DNA of 64,000 bases from Sitta carolinensis (taxonomy: Eukaryota; Chordata; Aves; Passeriformes; Sittidae), in contig CM063290.1 in the NCBI GenBank assembly GCA_032173965.1, forward strand, positions 7,651,501 through 7,715,500. The letters run 5' to 3'. Every line of letters begins with the position of its first letter. The first letter of the stretch is position 1. The notes below the pieces were generated by a model that was not told where the DNA came from, ran no database searches, and was given only the letters and a program-made list of their open reading frames with translations. A program made the position numbers and the translations under genes. Shown piece after piece: positions 38,989 to 52,970 of the stretch.

Positions 38989-41011
38989 GATGTGGGATAT
39001 ATCTTCGGGCCATTCGAATAACTTCATAGCTGGGTCTCAAAATGTGACTTCCTGCAGTTGTGACCCATGGACCTTTCAAGTACAGTGGAAGTCTTGATAG
39101 ATCAGTCGTGTAGTTTCCAGGACTCTCAAAAATCATTTGCTTCTCAGCTGGTTTTCTGGTGTTTGAAACATTAAGACAATCATCCAGCACTTTTCCTTCT
39201 CTTATGAAGTGAAGTGCATTTTATTAAAATACATATTTTGTAAGAATTTAATAAAGCAGCTCATACTTTTTCAAGGCTAGACAATACTTTGAAAACTGGT
39301 TCCAAATCTCTGGCCTCAATATATGAATACTAATTGTATCTTATCTACTGTCGGTTATTGAAATCCCAACCAGTAGGAAAGCTAATCTGACATCTCCATT
39401 CACATACACCTTCTTTTGAGCCTCTTTACAATTCAGTCAGTGCTATCAATGATTAAATATCCCAGTCCCTACAGTTTCAACCTTTTTTTTATCCCTTAAC
39501 TTTTCTCTTTGGTTGTTACTTTCAGTTAGTGAACAGCTCATTTTTGAGTAAAGACATTGTGAAATTCACTTAAAATGACTGTTTGAAGATTTTATTAAAA
39601 ATATATCTCTGTGGACAGACTCTGTCCTTCATTACAACAATAGAAATCCCTATTGTCTTCAGCACTATCACTCCAAATTTGCAGGAAGTTTAGAATTCAG
39701 ACTAAAAGATGTAAAATACTTTTGAATATTTGACCCATCAATTGAGAACAGCACAGGTGTTTGTTTTCACTGTGACTGATTTTGCTCACAGCTAACATAT
39801 AATTATTGAGTCCATTCTTAGGCAGATGTGTTCAATCCTTTAAGAGATCAAAGCAGATGGTCCCAGGTCACTGAGATTAGAATTTGACCCTATTACTACA
39901 ATAATGGTTAAAATGATATGTAGTTTGTTTGCATTTTCCAGAGCTTGCATTTCAATGGGTTTACACAAGTTATTTCTAAATTGAATAATTCTTGCCTAAT
40001 TTCACCATGCGTGTTCAGCTTTAAGTACATTTTACAGCGTAAGTGCAAAGCCAAATTGTCCAAGGTCCTCATCTTTTTATAGAGAAATCACAGACCCAGG
40101 CCTAGGACAATATCAAAGTATATGCTAGAAATTTTAAAAAAATTACTATAGTCTTTGAACCTTTGACCCACTGGTGTGGACTTTGCAATGAAAAATGCAA
40201 CCAGCTATATCTTTTCTGTTTATGTGACTTTTGTTGACTGTTTGTGAACCCTGTATTTATATACTCATTTTCAAGCTCCTCTATTTTTATAACATGGCAG
40301 TAAAGAGAGGAATTAAGTTGAACAGAGACCTTTTTGCTGAGACCTTACAAAGGGGAAGGTACTTGACTCCTGCATAGGGAAGCAAGGTTTTCTGTTTCTT
40401 TGTGATGACTCACTATGTGTCAGATAATGGAATCCTATTAGTGCCACCACAGGAGTATTAAGAAGATTTGAGTAGAGAGAGGAAAAAATGAGGACAAAGA
40501 GATTTTTTTTTTTAAAGAAAAATCAACTTTTGAGAAATACTAGCTGAAGTCTTTGTTTTAATTAAAGTTAACAGTGATGATGAAGGCTGGCAAATGGGTG
40601 AATTTGAACTCTGTTTGCTCTGTGTGAACTCTTGGAGCATGGAAGAACCCCAGCGCTTACAAGCAATTTGAAATGTGTTAACTTACAGCAGTCCTGCTAA
40701 TCTATAGGGGGTTTGTTTGTTTAGCATTTTCACTTCTTAACCAGGAAGCATCAAAGTCTGGGCTCCAGCCCAGTGTTTTGGGAGCCAAGCTGAAGGAGTT
40801 TGCTTTGCCTTTCATCATGTACAACCTTGCTCTGTTTCTGCAGGGTTTATCTCATGTCTGCATGAGACGTGAGAGGCATTTTTCCTGTGCAAGTGGGTGC
40901 ACAGTCAGTGTCATCAGCTGTGGGTATTTTTCTCTCTGAGTTTATGGAAATACTTAATGTTTCTCTTCAAGTCATAACTTCTGGAGTCATGTGTTAACAT
41001 GACAGCCTGAG
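38989..41011. other. Non-coding stretch, no gene seen
   Basis: AT-rich unique sequence with short T-runs near 39484 and 40503. No gene or repeat family was seen. Confidence 0.6.
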
Positions 41012-41057
41012 CTTTCATTTAATGAAATTAAATGAAATTTAATTCATTTAATGAAAG
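41012..41057. repeat. AT-rich inverted and direct repeat cluster
   Basis: CTTTCATTTAATGAA at the left end mirrors TTCATTTAATGAAAG at the right end, with further TTAAATGAAATTTAATT in between. The segment is both nearly palindromic and internally repetitive (AATGAAA units). It probably arose by local slippage. Confidence 0.75.
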
Positions 41058-43953
41058 TGGTGAATTTTTTCACCATTTTTGTTTCCAAGCAGACATTAAC
41101 GAAAGAGAATCCGTCATTGTAGGTCTTAGGAGTGGTAGGAAAATTTTGTGACTTTTGGTTGACCTAGGTCATGATATTTAAATATCAAGGCAAGTGATTC
41201 AATGTAAGGCAAACTGGTCACTCATAGTCAGAAGCTTTGGCTGGTATAAAGAAAGTATTGTAAATCCATTTAAGCTGTGCCAGTTGGATGAAGATGATCT
41301 AAATTTAGGATACTGAGAAGAGGGTCCTGATTTGCATTTTGGTTTTAGATACATGTGTATATTGTTAAACTGCAGTACACTACCAATATTTGCATTTTAC
41401 ATGCATAAGAAGCACACCTAAAGACAGATTTCAGCAGCCAGATTTGAACTCAGACTCTCTCCAGCTGGACAGGACACATGTGCATACTGCTTTTTAAAAT
41501 CTTTATATTTGACTGTGACTGCATGTTCTGCTCTTTATTTAAGTATAGTGGTCACTGCCACAGATTACAGGGCCAGGTCTCAGGAAAATGTTTTTAAGTA
41601 TCCCAAGACAATAAGGGGGAAAAGTTTATTTTAGAACACGTAACCATTTACAACATTTTGTGAAGACTGGTGATGTGAAAATGACTGATAATTACAAAAT
41701 ATGAAAATTAAGATGATCCCCCCCCAAATGTATAGGAATTTTGCATTTAGTTGTTGCTTGACACATTGTTCCAAAGTGTGCAATTCAGACTCTGGCTGGA
41801 GACATCACTGGAAGCAGACCTGGGTTTGTCATGTTTCATTACAGCTATTAAACTGTCGCAGGCGTGCTATTATGTTGTAGTGAAAGAGGTCTTATGCTCT
41901 CTTCAATTTGCAAATCTAGGAAAAATACTACATGTCATTAGTCCTGGCACAGATTTTGCCAAAAGTTTTCCAAAGCACTAAAATATATGCAAGGCCTTTT
42001 CCCTTGAAAAAGACAAAGGAATTTCATTTTTGTTCTGTTGAATCTCTGTTTCACTGAGGTATATAATGGTTACATTGCACACTTTGGAGGGTGATCCAGG
42101 TTAGGGTTGTGTTGATCCATGAGGACAGGATTTGGCCCCACAATGCAGAGGCAGTAATTTAAATGCTACCCAGCACCCTGTGAGTGAGCTGCTCCCTGCT
42201 GAGCACCTCGAGGTCAGGGGTGCCTAACTGTGGGAAACACCTGGCTGGGGTCTTAGGCAGAAAGTAAATTCTCTGGAATTTGAGTTTTGCTGGTGCTTTA
42301 TTCATCATTGCTGTATGTGGGAAAAAAAATAAACCTGTGCTTGTGAAAGTAACAAGTGAATCACAGTGGTGGTGTTATTGGGCCTCTGAGAGTGAGGTCT
42401 AAACCAGCCTCCTTCCTTCAGCCGGGCTGGCAATTCTACACTTGCTTCAACTTGCCAGGATAATGCTTTCAGTAACATATGTGAATCAGGAATTAAAATC
42501 TCTAATCTTCTTCTTGAGAAATCATTCAAACAGATGGCTATTGCAAGGTTGTTTAGAAAAGATTAATATGGCATTCATTTAATTGGTAAAATATGTATGA
42601 AACAGATCAACAGTCCTGGCATTCAGTATGAAGTACTTTCTAAAATGTGGATGTCTTATCAAGGGTATGGATGCATTAATTCCTTCTCTTCTGTAAAGTT
42701 GACTTCTGCAGGAAGTACACCCCTTGGCTATCTTTTCCTTATGACATAGCAATATCTACCTGATGGTAAAAATCTAATGATGTATTAATTTCTATTTAAG
42801 TTTTTGGGTAACAATGCCTTCAAGTCTTTTGATGCCTTCTCTTACCTTAAAATCCTGCAAAATACCAACCTACCTACCTAGAGAATGAGTAACATCTGTA
42901 AATGAATGCATGATTGGGTTGATTCAGTTAAATGGGACTGCATCCTGAAGAAACATCATGTTGTTTCAACCATTTGAAACCCAGCCAATCCAGATGGAAT
43001 TTGGAAACGCAGCATAAAAAAACCACATTGAAATCTTAACTGATAATGAGATAATGAGAGATGATTTTGTGGTCATGGCCAACAAGATTTTATACTGAGC
43101 TTGCTAGAAATACTGCTTTTATTGCTGATGGGCTGCAATTTCAGAAATGGGCAAATTCTGTGCTCTTCAGGCAGGCTGTCTATTAAAAGCAAAAGGAAAA
43201 AAAAAAAGCTTTTGCAGGCTTACAAACCTTTTGTTTCTTGCTTTTTAGATTTTGGTTGGGGTTTTTTTGGAGGGGACAATAAATCAGGGGTGGTGTTTTT
43301 TGTTGTTACACTTGTTTGTTTAGCTAACTGGATTTAAAGCCCCTATAGGCAGTAGCAGGATGTTGAGTCTGTATGAGTCTGTGGGTCTGTTTTGACAAAA
43401 TGCTCACTTTCTCAGATAGTTGCCTTCAGTGAGGCTGGCTAGTAGTGGATTTTTAGGGAAACCACCTTCTGGAAACCAGGGATTTAAAGAATTCCCAAGA
43501 TGAATGTTGCCACTGCTCCAGTGTGTCATTCATATTTGAGAGACATTACTACACATTAATTTGTTTAATCAATGTTGGGGCCAACCTGTGTTTTGCTTCA
43601 AGATCATTATACTGCCTTACACAACTGAGCTCTGCATATCGATAATTGGATGTACAGACCTGCCTTATTTGGGTTCCACATTCATAGGAAAGGATAAGGA
43701 CAATTTATGGGTGGGAAGCAGAGATGTACATGAAACAAATTTAGTGGACTAAACACTGAAAAAATGGTGAATTTCTTATGTTCTAGCTCACCAATCAATG
43801 TCCAAAAGAATACTAAGGAGAGAGTTAAAGTATTTGCAAGGCAAAGACAGAATTCATTATTTGGCAATGGTAGCCCAAAATGGGAATAGGACCCTGTGCA
43901 TCCTCTCCTCATATTTCTTTAGGAACTGGCTATTTTTTATTTTCAATGTTAAT
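41058..43953. other. Non-coding stretch, no gene seen
   Basis: Unique AT-rich DNA with a C8 run at about 41719 and a small (CCTA)n near 42871-42881. The patch at 42080-42260 is slightly GC-richer. No supported gene is present. Confidence 0.6.
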
Positions 43954-44024
43954 TAAGAAAAAAAAAAAAAAAAAGGAGAGAGAGACTAAAAAGAAAGAAA
44001 GAAAGAAGAGGAAAAGAAGAGAGG
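43954..44024 (+). repeat. Purine-rich tract: poly(A), (GA)n and (AAAG)n
   Basis: About 17 consecutive A bases lead into GGAGAGAGAGA and then (AAAG)n with GAGGAAAAG variants, almost entirely purines on the plus strand. Homopurine-homopyrimidine DNA of this kind can adopt triplex structures and is length-variable. Confidence 0.9.
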
Positions 44025-47000
44025 CAATTTATCCTTGTTAGTAACACTTTGGTTAACAATGTCATGTTGTCTGATATTAATTTTCAGAAACATTGGAGAA
44101 TTCAGAGCTATAGCACTATATCATGAGGATTGGTTTGACTCATGTGTTAGGATAAGAGGGAGTGCCTCTATTTGTATTAGCTGGAGGAGGATTGTGAACT
44201 ATTATCTTACTTTGTTATCTGAGCTAGGAGTGTACAAGGAAGTTTCTTCTACTAATGGTTGAGCCGCTCTTCAGATAAAGCTCTCCACAGGATCCCTGTA
44301 GCCCTAATTAATCAGCTGTTAAAACAGTAGGTGATAGACAGGCTTGCTTTAAGTTCGAATTGCCTGCAATCAGAGATAACAGGTGAGTCCCATTTGGCAG
44401 TGAGATATGGAAGTAGAAGAGTGATCTGTTATCAAAATGAATATGGCATTCAAATCAAAACTGAAGTTTGCAGAAGGAACCAGTGAAGTAAAACAAGAGG
44501 GAATCTTTTTTTACTTTGAAGGGTCAAAATACCTTCACTTTGGTGGTTGCTTTAGACAGGTCTGAATCCATTTTGTAAACCTTTATACTAAGTGCATGCA
44601 TCATCAAAATAAATTCAGGCTGCTGGAGAACACTTGTCCTTCCAGTAATTGTTGGAATCATTGGCAGGTGGCACTGACAAGGCCCTGCAGCAGTTGCTGT
44701 GCCACAGGACAGGCTCTGGCCAGCACACCCAGCCAGCCCAGGAGCTGCAGGTTAAATGGCTGTGTTTGAGTCAGGAATTTAACGTGTTTCTTTCTGTGTC
44801 ACTGCCCTAACCATCAGGCTGTAGAATAACTTCTTTCCTTACTCAATTCATATTTAATAAATTAAGAAAAATAGGAGGGCACCGGTGGTGAAGTGGGAAT
44901 ATTTTATAGCAGATGGTGGCTGTAACACACTTACACAGGTGTGTTATGGCAGGTCTTAGCTTGAGTCCTTCTCTGCTGGGTTTACAGCCACAATGAATGA
45001 CCCTTTCTCACTTTCAACATTAAAAACCAGACAAATTGGAGGGATAATGGCAAACTTTTAGGGCAGTAGGTACCTGGTTTATTTTAAAACATTTTCTTTT
45101 TTACTTGTTTGTACCACACCAAAACCAGAAGCATCTCTCAGGACTGGTGCCAGAGTTAGCTGCTCCACAAATAGCGATAAAAACCATCTCTTACATTAGA
45201 TTCAATTTTCATTTTAAATTCTCTGGAAGTAACAAGAGGGTACCTGCTTCATAGGGGTATTCAGAGTGCTTGAGAGATGGAGCTCTCTAAAAATGGCCAA
45301 ATGTCTTTCAGCCCAGTCATTGTCTGTAGTCCCATGTTCACAGAGGGACCGAAGTCACTCTAAACGAGAAATACTATTTATTTCCTTTGGCTCCTCAGTA
45401 TGCAGGTGAATATTCTTCCATGAACCCATTGTTTAGTCTTAAGACTGATGCCTATCAGTGTTTCAGGAGTTAAATTACCACTTCTATCATACAGATGAAA
45501 GCAAGTTGGTCACTGATCATGTTAGAGTCACAAATAGGCCAGCAGCATGGCAATAGCCTTTTCTTCAGGTCACATATCATTTTGGATTTTTTTTTAAAAG
45601 GGCTCCAGACCTCAGGAGATGTCTTAATCATCACTGGGAATCTCTGTAACCATAATCAGTGCATGATCATTTGCATATTCTTTCTTGGATGTCTCTGTCA
45701 CTAGGTCACAGAGTTCTGTTTTCCACCTTCACTATGGGCATACATTGTCTATCTTTGGCCTCCCATGTTCTATGGTATGAAACCTTTGTTTGTTGGCTCT
45801 TACCTCTTCTAGGAAGTACGTCCTCCTCATGCACTAGTACTTGTCATTGTTTTCTAAATCTGGGGGCTTGTTCAGCTGTCCTTTTTGTGTGGAGACATGT
45901 TTCCACTGGATAACACTTCTTTTTCCTGTGAATCTTTACACGTGCATGCCACTGCTTTCAGCTATGACTATGAAATTTCTGCTTTCTTTTTTTCCCCACC
46001 CATAAGCCCTATTCCGTCTGTAAAGTTTTATTCTGTTTTGGTTGATGCTTCTCATCAAATACCTATATCTGATGTCCCAGAATTTTAGATGTTATTTTTG
46101 ACTCCTGAGTTTGACTTGCTCCTAATTCTTTTTCACTGATTAAATGGTAAGGAAAAAAAAGTTTAAACTTTCTGTTTTTCTTTTCATCCCTCAATGTTCA
46201 GCTCTCTGTACCGATTCAAGTCTCAGCTCTGCTGTGCCCTCAGGTGTACTTCTGAAAATCCAGCATCCTGGTGGCCACTCCTTTTGATGCAATGTGTTTG
46301 CTCTGTTTCAAGGTGCTGCTTGGCCCCTCAGATAATCATGCCTCTTTTCTTGTGGCATTTCTTTTAGGTTGACTGCTTCCTGCATATATTCCCTACCACC
46401 TGGTGGGTAATAATATGAGAATACTTCATGTTTCTAAAATTAAATTCTCTTCTATTCTGAAAACTCTTTAGAGAGCTGTTGCAGTTCATTTGCTGCTGCT
46501 GTAGTAGCCATGTGCAGGTGAACCAGCTCTGCAGGGTGCAGGCCCAGCTTTCTCCCAGGAGCAATCCAGGCTCCACATCGGTCGCTATCCCAGGAGCCCG
46601 TGGCCACTCAGCGACGGGTCAGCAGGACACAGCCACTTCACAGGGCTGCTCTCCAGTTCAATGCACATTGCTCCCAGGAATCACTGACTAGAGTTTCAAC
46701 AGCCTTCCTCTGCCTGGGATGCAGTTGGAAGAAGAGGAGCAACTGTACAAAAGTCACCCTCCCTGAATGTGCAGCAAAGTGCAGGAGGGATGCAGACCTC
46801 CCTCCTGTGAGCCCACAGGTGTGGGACTGATGTGATGTCCCTGTTCCTGCCAAACATTCAGAGCAGGTTACCCACTGCTGTCAAAAAATGACACTTTCAG
46901 GACTTGAATTTTGCTTCCACTTTAGTTATACACCATGGAATGAAACAGTAACACTTGGAAGTCTAATGTTCCTATTTATACATTTAACCATTAACTAGAC

Positions 47001-48425
47001 ATGCACATACATGTGTGTGCACACACACAGAGGCTATATTAAAGACATATTACAAGAAACATTTTCAGCACAGGGATTTAGCTGTGTGAATCCCATTAAC
47101 AATAATGGGAGTTGTTCCCCTAAATCCCCATGTATCTCGTTAAAATATACCTATTAGTGACAGGCTGAAGCCTACAAAACCCAGCAGTTTCCAAGTTAAA
47201 ACTGAAACTTCATCATTAACTTATCCTATTGTGCCTAGGTAATGCAACACCCTTTAACTTCTCAAATTCAAAGGTGTCTTTCTCCATTGAACTTAAAACA
47301 AATCTTGTCTTGTTAATACAATAGGTTCTGCTATATATAGCCCACTCTGTAACTCTTGATCATGTTGGAAATGTTTTCTCTCTCAAGCAATACCATCTAT
47401 GAAGGGACAGTGTTACCAAATATCTTTAAAACCTTTAGGAGAAGTAGAATATAAAATATAAATGGACTAACGCATTTGCTAATAGCAGATCATAACATTG
47501 AAGTATGACAGTGATGAAATGTCAGATACTGAATCACTGTTCTTGGCATTTTTTAAAACAAAGATTTATTGATGTATAAAACACAAGTCACTCCAGATGA
47601 ATGAATACTTAAGAAAACCAGATACATGAAGGAAACTTTATTTACAGTAAACTCATTTATCAATGTCATTATGACAGGAAGAAACCTTAAACTGTGTGCT
47701 CCAAGCATTCCCCAGTGCAGTTACGTGTGCATTCTAGACAAGATGAGGTTGTATCTGTGTGTGATGAAGGTCTGCACTACCCATGCTGTAGTGCAGCCTA
47801 GAGATGATGAAGCTAAGCGTAAATGAGCTGGCTTGACTGTCCACTGTAGAGCTGCCTTTTCTGAGAGCTACTCTGAGTTACTGGAAAGGGTGAATTTAAA
47901 GTAGAGTGGCATGTGTGGAGGTCTGTACTGAAGCCATTGTGTTGTTTCTGTTATATGGAACAAGTTCACTTGATGTTTGCTCAGGTAACTGCACTGCAGA
48001 TGTAATAGAAAACCATGCTTTTATACCTTTGATAATGGTATAACTTTCTCAGTTTTGATAGGAAGCTGAAATAACAGGATCCACAGCAATATATTATGCT
48101 GAAATATTTGGAACATACCTGCATTAAATAACATTTTCCCCAAGTTTAGCAGCAAAGCTAAAGGGGTTACAATGAACATGAGTACCAGATCCAGTAAGTC
48201 CTGCTTGTTTTGAGTTGAACATGGCAAAAAAAGAGACATTTATGCAGCCCCACTTCTGTTGCTTTCAATTTTCACTGCAGTGGAAACCATCCATTACCTC
48301 TGGCCTGGAAGCAGTGGGTGAAAATATTGTCCCATGCAAGAAGAAATTACTGTAATTACACTGTATGTGTGTGTTTATTTCCCCCTTGCCTCCCACGGTA
48401 TAGATCTCTGTTTTGATATATTGCA
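44025..48425. other. Non-coding stretch with a CA/TG palindrome
   Basis: Mostly unique. A (TG)n(CA)n run at 47003-47030 contains the perfect 16-bp palindrome TGTGTGTGCACACACA (47012-47027). A GC-richer patch lies at about 46490-46830 with five CpGs clustered near 46578-46618. Frames there overlap on both strands and are unrecognised. A motif-rich section at 44255-44410 is noted in the findings. Confidence 0.55.
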
Positions 48426-48720
48426 AATAATTTTTCTGGCTATAGGGCCCTCAATGGTCCTTGTTAACCTGTGACCAGAACTCCAGCTCTCAACAAAACA
48501 CGCTCGCTGCTAGAGCAGCACATGAGTCTGTTGGGTCTGGAGGAGCTCCGGCAGGGCTTCTTCCAGGAGCTTAACCATTAACAATAAGCAGTGAAATGAG
48601 TCATCCGTACTTTATTTTTAATTAGAGCTGCAGCGAGCTCAAGCTTGAGATTATTTTTGCCTGCAGAGCTCCGGAGCTGAAACCGGCAGCACTCCCCTGG
48701 TCCTGGCTGTGCAGGGATTT
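48426..48720. promoter_or_regulatory. Palindrome-dense candidate regulatory element
   Basis: The core is about 140 bases packed with AGCT-centred palindromes: GGAGCTCC (48542-48549), an inverted repeat GAGCT/AGCTC (48625-48639), the perfect 12-mer CTCAAGCTTGAG (48638-48649), and the perfect 12-mer AGCTCCGGAGCT (48667-48678). AGCTCCGG occurs twice, about 120 bases apart. Between them are an AP-1-type TGAGTCA (48597-48604 region), a SOX-like ACAATA, and a homeobox-type TTTTTAATTAGAG. The segment has CpGs and no open frame of note. It looks like a vertebrate enhancer, but no target gene is visible and conservation is untested. Confidence 0.35.
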
Positions 48721-51700
48721 CTGTAGGGCAACATCCTCACATTGTTGTGGATACAAACAGTGCAGCAAAACCAACACAACATACAGATTCACAGGAGCAA
48801 GTTAGCATAATTCCCGTTGGCTTAGTCTGGCTGGAGATGTTTATTTGCTCTATTTCTGATTTCTCTCTTGCACACACATACTACCCCCCTTGCATCGAGC
48901 ACCCTGGCTCCCTGCTCCAAATAATGAACATTGGAAAAAGGGGAAATGATTCTATAAACTTGAAAGTTGCTTGTTTTAAGTATATTTAATTTATTATATT
49001 TACAGCAGTTTAAAGAGCATGATACGAAGTTTTCAAGCCACAAGCTGGATGGAGAAATATATCCACTGAGTCCTGTAGTCAAATGATTCGTTTACATTTT
49101 AACCACTTTTTGTATTCATTTCATGTGCAGCCCATGAAACCTAAAGCTTCCTGTATGAAACAGTTCTGATGAGCCACCCTTGACAGGCTCCATGACCCAT
49201 TAAAAAATCACAAATTCCTTTAAAATGAGGAGTGAATTCAGTGCTCACCTGAACTGCAGTGACAGCCCTTGCCAAGGCAACACTTCCATCAGTTTGCTGT
49301 GCTCTTACAGAGGGTGGCTTTAAAGGAAGGTATTTCTTGGAATGTATTGGAAAGCCGTGTTGAAAACATGTGGTCTTGACATTCTGTTACATCTTGGTGA
49401 ACAAAAATCCTCAATAGAGAGGTAGTTCTGGTTTTTATCTGGGTTGCTGTTATCTGTAGAGGGAAATCCAACTTGTTAAGCCTGTGTGCTTTGTGATGTC
49501 AGTGCCAAGCAGTTGGGTGCTGGCTGTCAGAGCCTTGGACTCGGCTCTGGTGGCCTCCATCAGCTTGGCCACAGCAGCTCTTTGCTCTCCTTCTTCCTCT
49601 CCCCACATTTTACTTTGTCTCTTGTTCTGGAATTTTGTTGGGGCAGAAGATGTGAGATTTCTGAGATGGTATCCTTAATTTCAGCAAGCAGGACCATAGT
49701 GAAGGTCATGCTGCTCATTATGTATATGTGATACTTCATGTCCTACAATTGTTCTTTTCTATGAATGCATTAGGCAGGTAATGATTTAAGCTTCTTCTTA
49801 TGATGGGCGCATTCATTTTTAGCCTGGGTTGCACTGGGATTTCTTTTGCATCCCTAGTTAATGGGTGGGAGGACAGGTTGTGATGGAACAACCAGTGCTG
49901 TAATGTTGAAAGGGTAGGAAGCAAGCTGTGCTGGGCCAAGGACCCGGGCTCTGCAGAGTCCTTCAAAGCAGCACACAAAATACTAATCAAACAGTCAGGT
50001 GCTTCTTTCTGCAGAGCCTAAAGGCAGAATGCCTTGTTCTGGGTGCAGGCAGAGTCACGCTCCTCATGAGGTTTCTGTGGCTTGGGTTTAGATGGCTCTG
50101 GCAGTACTTCTGCTTAGAGGGCAGAGACAGCCCTTGGTGAGAGGGGGAGCAGGGAAGAGCCCTGAACCCCAGCTGGTGCCTTGCTCCTTCTCATTGCTGC
50201 AGCTACTCCAGGTGTCCTGGGAGAGAAGCTGGGCTGGCACACAGGTTCTGTGTGGCTTCCATTCAGGAAGGAGAAGTGGTGTGCAGACCCACAGCAGGGA
50301 AAGGCATATGGATATGGGCAACAAGAAGCAGCTCATTCAATTGGGGTGGTATTTGGCCGCACAACTGTTGTCTGGTCATGGAAAAGGTGCCCTGGAGGGC
50401 CAGTGGGGCACATCAGCTGTGGATGTGCATCTTCTTGCTGGACTGTGCTAGCTTAGGCCGCAAAAATTTTGGTATTTCCCTCATGAAACATAGCCTCGAT
50501 AAAAGACCTCAGTTTGTAGCATTTTTCATGCAAAGAGATACCCTGTATTACACAATTACAGAGGTAAGTGCCAATAAGAACAGATCAGGGTGAGGGGATA
50601 TTTATTGATGCAGACACTGGAGAAGAAGAAATATGAGGATGGTTAAGATAAGGAGATTGAGATGGAGCTATCACACAGTGGACAATAGCTGAAAATGAGC
50701 ACCCTTATGATGAGTAACAGGACCATGAGTAGGACAGGGCAGTGAGGGGAAAGGAGTGCAGGATAAAAGGTCAGTGAGGTGTTCTGGACCCTAGTCCAAC
50801 AGTAATGTAGAATTTTAAAGCTAAGTGGCGTAAAGGCTTCTACACGAAGAGGACTGTCTTTGTGCAGGAAGCAGACAATATTTGGTACTGATATGGGGTT
50901 GCATCTTTCCCTGCCTCTCTCTCTTGCCCCCCACCTTTCTATGCACCTTATGATTATTGCAAGATTGGTAGTGAAATCCAAATTACTGAATAGCTAAAAA
51001 ATTGTATTTGAGAATATTTATATAGTGACTTGTCATTACTGTAAATTTTTATGTCTTCATGTAGTTAATTTAACCTTTCTGGGAGAGAGTTGGATGATAG
51101 TATTCAAAAAATCAGTTGGCTTTCTTCCTTCATCACTGGTTTGAATTGCTCTAATTGAAACCAGCATTATTTTGTTTGATCTTGTAATTAAACAATGTAA
51201 TTTATATTAATCCATTAAATAATTTGGCTAATTGCTTTTACGCTGATTGTATCTTAGCCTTTTTTCTCTTAAATTAATATTGGAACCAAGCAGTTATTTG
51301 CTGAAAACCAATAAGGCACAAATGAAGAAAAGATCTCTTACTTGTGGGGATTTTATTTTTAGTTTCTTTGATAAAAGCTGTGTTACAATATAGACACAGA
51401 AGCCCTGATTTAGCCAGATATTTAAGGATACCATTACACCATTGTTCGGTAAACTTTGGGGCTTTCTTAAGTCAGAGTCTGAATGATAAAAAGCCAGACT
51501 TTTGTCGGAAATTAAACCTTCACATGTCAGAGGGGAAAAAGTTGGTCTCATACTAGCAAAAGAAATAGGTTTTATTCCTGTTTCCATATCCCTGGCCTAC
51601 AGAGAACAACCGTGCTTAGTTGCTCATCCTAAGCCCTGTCTGTGTCTGCTCCTGTCTGTGTATGGCTGGGAACACTCACCACTTTCCAAGGAATGTCATG

Positions 51701-52969
51701 AGGCACAGCAGCTGTAAACTCTGCTCAGATGCACGGGGTTTAGGTGACTAATGAAGTACAACAAATAATGCAGAGCAAACAGTCAGCTTTGTAATCTCTC
51801 TTTAAGTTGAAATCTATTTATATGCATTAAGATAACATTCATTCATAGGAATAGGTTTGCAGAGATCAGCTTGTGAACTACTTGAGAACCTGAAATGTTG
51901 GTTCTCTTGTGCTTTGAAAAATCTGTTCCCAGTTCACATGCTTGGGTATAATTGGACTTGCTGAGGCTAAGATCACTGTGTAGGAATAGCCAGGATGTGA
52001 ATGCCCTAGAGGGAAGTTCAGAAAGGACTCACCTGTTGGAGTGAATTCTTTCTCTTGTACTTGTGGTCCCTAATTATTGCCTTGCTGTATATAATTCGAA
52101 CTGAGAACCTGCCTGACCCTACAGGAAAGCACATATCAAAATAAGGAATGGTGAGAAATAAAATGTTTGAGAATGTATAAACTTAGTCTTCAGGACAAAA
52201 TAATTTTCTTCTAGAAGTGCCAGAGTTCAGGGTTTTTTAGGAAGCTCACCTCTACCACTTGCCAGCAGCAGGCCTGTCAGTTTAAAAAAGAGTGAAAAAG
52301 TGACAAGCAGAATGTTTGACAAAGGTGGGAGCAAAGAGCAGATGACAGAAGATAATGCCTATGATGTTTGTGATGGTTATTTTCCTGTCTCTGTTTCGTT
52401 CATTTCTGTTGTTATTTTGAACTACCACAGCCATGAGATGGTTTTGTACAGTGCAGTTCTCTCCCAGGTGTTTGCTTGCTGTGATAGAATTGGACTGTGC
52501 CATGAGTGACATTTTGCAGCATATTCATTGTTCCTGTGCTGAGTGGGGGAGTGGTGTTGGTGGAATGGGCAATAGGTTTGCATCTGAGGGAAATCCTTCA
52601 AAATGATGTTGTTGTGCAGGTGTTCAAACTTTCCCTTCTGAGGCCAAACTTGATTGTTCTGCATCCATCTCACTGATTAACAGCCCCAGGTCCCTGTGTC
52701 TTTGGTCAGTGCTTTGCTCTGATGCTGAGCTTTTAATTTCTAAGGCCCATAACAGGACTGCATGAGTTAAAATTTGCCATGAATTTCATGTGTGTTTATT
52801 GATGCTTTATGTATTGCTCTCTGATACCTCTGTGTTGGTGTTATAATAATGTAGTTAATCACACATATTACAATTTTCCCATCTGTCATTGTTGTTTTCC
52901 TCAGGCATTCTTTTTCTCTTGATCTGGCCAAGACAGACAGGCTTTCCCTCTCCGTCCTTCTATCCATTA

Positions 52970-52970
<1 letters not shown>
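48721..52970. other. Non-coding stretch, no gene seen
   Basis: Mixed composition. Positions 49900-50460 are GC-richer and open in several frames on both strands (119, 113 and 91 codons on plus, 82 on minus), none recognisable. No CR1 or other repeat was seen. Confidence 0.55.

Noticed and set aside
38777..39190. 137-codon minus-strand frame
   Set aside because: No recognisable motif, and a plus-strand frame overlaps it. The length is expected by chance in 64 kb.
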